Source: Stenotrophomonas_A sp002429615
GTDB taxonomy: Bacteria; Pseudomonadota; Gammaproteobacteria; Xanthomonadales; Xanthomonadaceae
Direction of reading: 5' to 3'
Assembly (NCBI GenBank): GCA_031987425.1
Contig: DALZZL010000001.1
Coordinates: 1-64,000, forward strand
DNA: 64,000 nucleotides
Positions within the stretch are counted from its first letter, which is position 1, and the number at the start of each line of letters is the position of its first letter. The position numbers were made by a program, and so were the translations under genes. This document shows, piece by piece, positions 60,444-64,000 of the stretch. The notes below the pieces were generated by a model. The model saw only the letters and a list, made by a program, of their open reading frames with translations, was not told the DNA's origin and ran no database searches.

Positions 60444-61946
60444 ATGCCTGCTGCAAAGAAGCCCAACATCCTGGTCATCTTCGGTGATGACATTGGTATT
60501 CCCCAGATCAGCGCCTATACGCGCGGGCTGATGGGTTACCAGACCCCGAACATCGACCGCATTGCCAACGAAGGTGCGTTGTTCACCGATTCCTATGGCC
60601 AGCAGAGCTGCACCGCCGGCCGTGCCTCGTTCATTCTGGGCCAGGAGCCTTTCCGCACCGGCCTGCTGACGATCGGCATGCCGGGCGACCCGCACGGCAT
60701 CGCCGACTGGATGCCGACGATTGCCGACGTGCTCAAGACCGCCGGCTATGCGACCGGGCAGTTCGGCAAGAACCACCTGGGTGACCAGGACCAGCACTTG
60801 CCGACCAATCACGGATTCGACGAATTCTTCGGCAACCTGTACCACCTCAACGCGGAAGAAGAGCCGGAAGGCTACTTCTATCCGAAAGACCCCGCGTTCA
60901 AGAAGAAATACGGCCCGCGTGGCGTGATCCATTCGCATGCTGGTGGCAAGATCGAAGACACCGGCCCGCTCAACAAGAAGCGCATGCCGACCGTGGACGA
61001 GGAGTTCCTGGGCGCGGCGCAGAAGTTCATCGACAAGAGCGTGAAGGACGACAATCCGTTCTTCGTCTGGTTCAACACCACGCGCATGCACGTGTTCACC
61101 CACCTCAAGCCGGAGTCGGACGGCGTCACCGGCAAGGGTCTGCATGCCGACGGCATGGTGGAACACGATGGACATGTGGGCCAGCTGCTGGACCAGCTCG
61201 ACAAGCTGGGCGTCGCCGACAACACCATCGTGCTGTACACCACCGATAACGGCGCCGAGATCGCGCTGTGGCCGGATGGCGCGATGACGCCGTTCCGCGG
61301 CGAGAAGGGTACGACCTGGGAAGGCGGCATGCGCATCCCGATGATGGCGCGCTGGCCGGGCGTGATCAAACCGGGCACGGCCTACAACGACATCATCTCG
61401 CTGATCGACTGGTTCCCGACCCTGTGCGCGGCAGCGGGCGTGGATGATGTCGTGGGCAAGATGAGGAAGGGGTTCAAAGCCGGCGGCAAGACCTTCAAGG
61501 TACACCTGGATGGCCATGACTTCGGGCCGTATTTCCATGGCAAGGACAAGGAAGGTCCGCGCAAGGCGCTGTATTACTTCGACCAGGGCGGCAACCTCAA
61601 TGCGGTGCGCTACGCGGACTGGAAGGTCAGTTTCGCGGTCGCCAGCCACGGCAACATCGCCACCGCCACGCGCTCGGTTCCCGCATGGGCCACGGTCACG
61701 AATCTACGCATGGATCCGTATGAGCGCGGCCTGGAGGAGGGGGGCGAGGCGATGCGGTTCGTCGGCCAGCAGATGTGGATCCTCGTGCCCATCCAAGGGC
61801 TCATCAAGGAGTTCTTCTCTGACTTTGGCGACTATCCGTACCAGGCTGGCAGCTCGCTCAATGCCGCGGGTATCAACTATGGCCTGCTGCAGCAGCAGGA
61901 CGCGATGAAGCGGCTGAAGGAACTGGAGACGATGCGGACCAACTGA
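60444..61946 (+). CDS. Type I sulfatase (arylsulfatase family) without a signal peptide
   Basis: 500 residues. Metal-binding NILVIFGDDIG (Asp15, Asp16), the formylglycine signature CTAGR with Cys56 (QQSCTAGRASF), a KNHLGDQ block, TTDNGAE (second Asp/Asn metal pair) and the C-terminal sulfatase subdomain are all present. Hydrolyses sulfate esters, substrate unknown. ATG 60444 follows GGTGGAG; an upstream GTG (60432) adds four residues. Neither start gives a signal peptide, although type I sulfatases are usually exported, so the enzyme may be cytosolic. No maturation enzyme (FGE) gene is in the window. Confidence 0.88.
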   Translation: MPAAKKPNILVIFGDDIGIPQISAYTRGLMGYQTPNIDRIANEGALFTDSYGQQSCTAGRASFILGQEPFRTGLLTIGMPGDPHGIADWMPTIADVLKTAGYATGQFGKNHLGDQDQHLPTNHGFDEFFGNLYHLNAEEEPEGYFYPKDPAFKKKYGPRGVIHSHAGGKIEDTGPLNKKRMPTVDEEFLGAAQKFIDKSVKDDNPFFVWFNTTRMHVFTHLKPESDGVTGKGLHADGMVEHDGHVGQLLDQLDKLGVADNTIVLYTTDNGAEIALWPDGAMTPFRGEKGTTWEGGMRIPMMARWPGVIKPGTAYNDIISLIDWFPTLCAAAGVDDVVGKMRKGFKAGGKTFKVHLDGHDFGPYFHGKDKEGPRKALYYFDQGGNLNAVRYADWKVSFAVASHGNIATATRSVPAWATVTNLRMDPYERGLEEGGEAMRFVGQQMWILVPIQGLIKEFFSDFGDYPYQAGSSLNAAGINYGLLQQQDAMKRLKELETMRTN

Positions 61947-61958
61947 GCCGCAGCGAGG

Positions 61959-61992
61959 CTGCCCCGCGCTTGATCGATCAGGCGCGGGGCAG
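61959..61992. terminator. 34-bp near-perfect palindrome overlapping the marC stop codon
   Basis: CTGCCCCGCGC (61959-61969) pairs with GCGCGGGGCAG (61982-61992), and the centre (TGATCGATCA) is itself a palindrome with one mismatched pair. It ends the sulfatase gene (stop 13 bp earlier) and covers the last codons and stop (61978-61980) of the convergent marC gene. Confidence 0.6.
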
Positions 61993-62652
61993 GGTGGCGA
62001 TCAGTTCCGATATGCCGAGCCAGCCGATCTGTACGCCGATGCACAGGATTACGAACGCCAGCAGCCGCAGCGTGACCTGGGTGCCGGTGTTGCCGAGCAC
62101 GCGCCGTAGCCGCCAGGCATGACGCATGCACAGGTAGATCAGCACGCATAGTGCAAGCAGTGCGGTGCCCGCCGCGGCGATGTGAACGGGTAGCGGGCCT
62201 TCCCGCGGCGAGCTGGTACCCAAGGCGATCGCCACCGCGATGGAGCCGGGGCCGACGGTGATCGGCAAGGTCAGCGGATAGAACAGCTGCGAACGCAGCG
62301 ATTCCTCTTCGGCATCGGACGCGGCCTCGGCCACGCCGGCGGCGACGCTGTGGTCGATCTGCGCCGGGGCATTGAGCAGCTTCCAGCCGGTGGCGGCGAT
62401 CACCGCGCCACCGGCCAGGCGCAGCACCGGGATCGAGATGCCGAAGAACGACAGCACGTAGGCGCCGATGCCGATTGAGGCGGCCAGCATCAGCAGGCTG
62501 TTGAGGGCGATGCCCCGGGCCAGCCAGGCGCGCTGGCGTGGGCTGGCATCCGGCACCAGGCCGAGCACGATCAAGGCCGAGCCGGGCGGGTTCACGACCG
62601 GCAACAGGCCGGTGAAGACCAGCAGGAAGATCTGGGTGAAGTCATTCCACAT
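61978..62652 (-). CDS. MarC-family inner membrane protein
   Basis: 224 residues with six membrane spans. MarC/UPF0056 features: FTGLLPVVNPPGSALIVLGL near the start and LTLPITVGPGSIAVAIALG in the middle, both conserved re-entrant-like NPPG and GPG segments. Transport function is unknown. The start at 62652 is preceded by GAGGCG; in-frame residues upstream to 63000 show no conservation or membrane features. Its stop lies within a palindrome shared with the sulfatase end. Confidence 0.88.
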   Translation of the reverse strand: MWNDFTQIFLLVFTGLLPVVNPPGSALIVLGLVPDASPRQRAWLARGIALNSLLMLAASIGIGAYVLSFFGISIPVLRLAGGAVIAATGWKLLNAPAQIDHSVAAGVAEAASDAEEESLRSQLFYPLTLPITVGPGSIAVAIALGTSSPREGPLPVHIAAAGTALLALCVLIYLCMRHAWRLRRVLGNTGTQVTLRLLAFVILCIGVQIGWLGISELIATLPRA

Positions 62653-63004
62653 AGCGCCTCCGTGGCGGTTGCGTGCCACGCTTTGAGGTTGGGGAGCGTA
62701 TGCGATCAGGGTAGGGTGGATGGGGCTGCCCTGCCATTGATGAGCCTGGATCGTAGGCGCTCCGTGCCGTCCCCGTGTTTCAATGTGGGGTTGTGCGAGG
62801 GCTGCGCGCCATCGGCTATACGCCGACTTGTCGGTAGGGCCACGCCATCCTGAACGAGACGTATCATGGGGAGAGTCCGCCATAAAGCGAGCAGTGGATA
62901 GGGGGACGGAATTCGACTTCGCCTCGCACTGGATATCCGAGCCGGTTGGCTTTTTTTGGGCGGATTCCGAATAAGATGTCAATAATTCGCATGGAGGCAA
63001 AAAG
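62653..63004. other. 352-bp intergenic region, no gene seen
   Basis: Between divergent marC (-) and a lipoprotein gene (+). Short open frames here lack ribosome sites and known features. GC content falls toward the right side; AT-rich patches near 62951-62957 and 62972-63004 precede the lipoprotein gene and are the likely promoter zone, although no well-spaced -35/-10 pair was found. Confidence 0.5.
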
Positions 63005-63478
63005 GTGATTCAAAAGACCCGGTGTCCAGTAGCAGCATCCGTCTTCGTAAGCATCTTGTTAGTCGCGGGCTGTGGTCGAAATCCTGCTGAGCTGGAACCA
63101 GCCGACAGCCAGCAATCCACCAAGAAAAAGCTGGAGATCATTGAGGTTGTGGCACGACCGGTCGGCGGGTCAGGCGACTTGTCGCTACGCCCAGCGTTTC
63201 CCGGCGATGTTGTTGAGATCGCGATAAAGTCCAGAGGGCACACGGCCGCCGCGGATTTGTCCGTCAAGATGATCTCGCTCGCCGAAGGTGTCGCGGTGGC
63301 TACGCGGGATGTTCGCTTGAATGCCACCAGTGCGGCTACGCCCAGCGTTCGTTTCGAGCCATCTCCCGAGTGGAAACCCGGCCGCTATCTATTTGAGATC
63401 AGCTTGGACGGAAAGCTCGCGGGTACGCAAGAAATCGAGATATTCCCTGTTGAGATGGCGGAGCACGCAAAGCCTTGA
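63005..63478 (+). CDS. Small lipoprotein, unknown function
   Basis: 157 residues. Signal peptide with lipobox VAGC (Cys23) after a hydrophobic stretch (AASVFVSILLVAGC). The mature part is predicted all-beta, Ig- or transthyretin-like (VEIAIKSRG, VRFEPSPEWKPGRYLFEISLDG). GTG start with GGAGG about 8 bp upstream. Base composition is clearly lower in GC than most of the window. The convergent cytochrome peroxidase gene begins 14 bp after its stop. Confidence 0.7.
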   Translation: MIQKTRCPVAASVFVSILLVAGCGRNPAELEPADSQQSTKKKLEIIEVVARPVGGSGDLSLRPAFPGDVVEIAIKSRGHTAAADLSVKMISLAEGVAVATRDVRLNATSAATPSVRFEPSPEWKPGRYLFEISLDGKLAGTQEIEIFPVEMAEHAKP

Positions 63479-63492
63479 TGTCGGTCGCTCGA

Positions 63493-64000
63493 TCAAGGGC
63501 TGTCCAGTGTGCGCAGAAAAGCCGAAAGCTGATGTTGTTCTTCAACCGTTAACTTGATGGGCTGGCCACTGGCCAGCCCGCGGTAGTAGAGCTCGTGTTC
63601 GATAGCGGCTTCGAGCGTAGCTATGCTTCCATCATGCATATATGGCGCAGTGCGCCCTACATTGCGCAGGCTGGGAGTGCGGAACGCTCCAAGATCCTGT
63701 GGCGTTGAGGTGACCGCGAAGCGACCTAACTCTGCAATGTCCGGGTCCGCAAGGATGACGCGTCCGATGGGATCGCCTCCGGCGCGTGCTGCCTCAAGCC
63801 TTTGCTGCAGGTTCCTTATATTTCCGGCGATCTTCTCGAAGCCCACACTGGCGTGATGGAATTGGCCATCCGTGAATGCAGGACGTTTGCCTGATATGAG
63901 ATGGCAGCTGCTGCATTGTGCCTTGCCGAGGAATAGCTGCAGCCCGCGCTGTGCCTTGCCGTCGAGTGAGCCGTAGTCCTTTCGTGCATATGCTTGATCA
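63493..64000 (-). CDS. Dihaem cytochrome c peroxidase (MauG/CcpA family), C-terminal part
   Basis: Partial: the frame is open to the window end (last codon boundary 63999), so the N-terminus is missing. 168 residues are visible. A CSSCH haem-binding motif lies near 63920, preceded by AQRGLQLFLGKAQ, typical of the C-terminal haem domain, with PYMHDGS providing the likely Met haem ligand and DLGAFRTPSLRNVGRTAPYM, a family block. It reduces H2O2 in the periplasm; MauG-like oxidases share the fold. A first haem domain should lie just to the right of the window. Confidence 0.85.
   Translation of the reverse strand, partial: DQAYARKDYGSLDGKAQRGLQLFLGKAQCSSCHLISGKRPAFTDGQFHHASVGFEKIAGNIRNLQQRLEAARAGGDPIGRVILADPDIAELGRFAVTSTPQDLGAFRTPSLRNVGRTAPYMHDGSIATLEAAIEHELYYRGLASGQPIKLTVEEQHQLSAFLRTLDSP

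Noticed and set aside
1..64000. tRNA, rRNA, insertion sequences, integrase genes or att sites
   Set aside because: Looked for by eye on both strands. No cloverleaf ends, transposase or integrase motifs, or direct-repeat boundaries were found. A covariance-model search would be needed to exclude small RNAs.

Overview
The window is high-GC, densely coded DNA from a gammaproteobacterium that looks like a Xanthomonadaceae (Lysobacteraceae) member. The evidence is large TonB-dependent receptors next to plant-polysaccharide hydrolases, a glucuronoxylan utilisation locus of the type described in Xanthomonas, LacI-type operators with an AGCGCT core, and intergenic 'tgtaggagcggcttcagc' REP-like repeats. 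This placement is inferred from gene content, not from a database search. No rRNA, tRNA, insertion sequence, phage gene or CRISPR array was seen.

Layout. 1-8245 (+): five-gene glucuronoxylan operon (acetylesterase, mannonate dehydratase ManD, GH43, GH3 with PA14, fructuronate reductase). 8246-9901: a small two-gene module resembling a toxin-antitoxin pair, then a secreted NTF2-like protein. 9956-17538 (-): DsbA-like protein and peroxiredoxin, FAD monooxygenase and MFS exporter, haloperoxidase-type hydrolase, and a FixL/FixJ-like two-component system with an extra receiver protein. 17769-20151 (+): Dps, an orphan kinase and a bicupin. 20415-24333 (+): a membrane-anchored CHAT protease followed by an exported amidohydrolase, the most unusual locus here. 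24478-27125: small membrane protein, O-methyltransferase with divergent TetR, HPP-family membrane protein. 27193-42506: second glucuronoxylan block: (-) GH10 xylanase, GH2, uronate isomerase, hexuronate transporter; divergent (+) TonB receptor, GPH transporter, intracellular GH43, aldose epimerase; and a further secreted GH43 (-). 42701-47129: pyruvate oxidase, CorA/ZntB transporter, M14 peptidase, small secreted protein. 47190-52943: ene-reductase, SRPBCC and VOC proteins with LysR, then TetR, AraC and SDR. 53028-60305: siderophore receptor, then TetR plus an RND efflux pair. 60444-64000: sulfatase, MarC protein, and a lower-GC tail with a lipoprotein and a truncated dihaem cytochrome c peroxidase.

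How the genes work together. Secreted GH10, GH43 and acetylesterase enzymes would cut acetylated glucurono-arabinoxylan. The TonB receptor imports oligosaccharides across the outer membrane, and the GPH and hexuronate transporters carry sugars across the inner membrane. GH3, GH43 and GH2 enzymes finish side-chain and backbone cleavage. Glucuronate is then converted by UxaC to fructuronate, by UxuB to mannonate and by ManD to 2-keto-3-deoxygluconate. Palindromic operators between the divergent transporter genes point to one LacI-type repressor controlling the second block. The FixL/J-like system, the flanking hydrolase and Dps share an upstream sequence element and may form one stress regulon.
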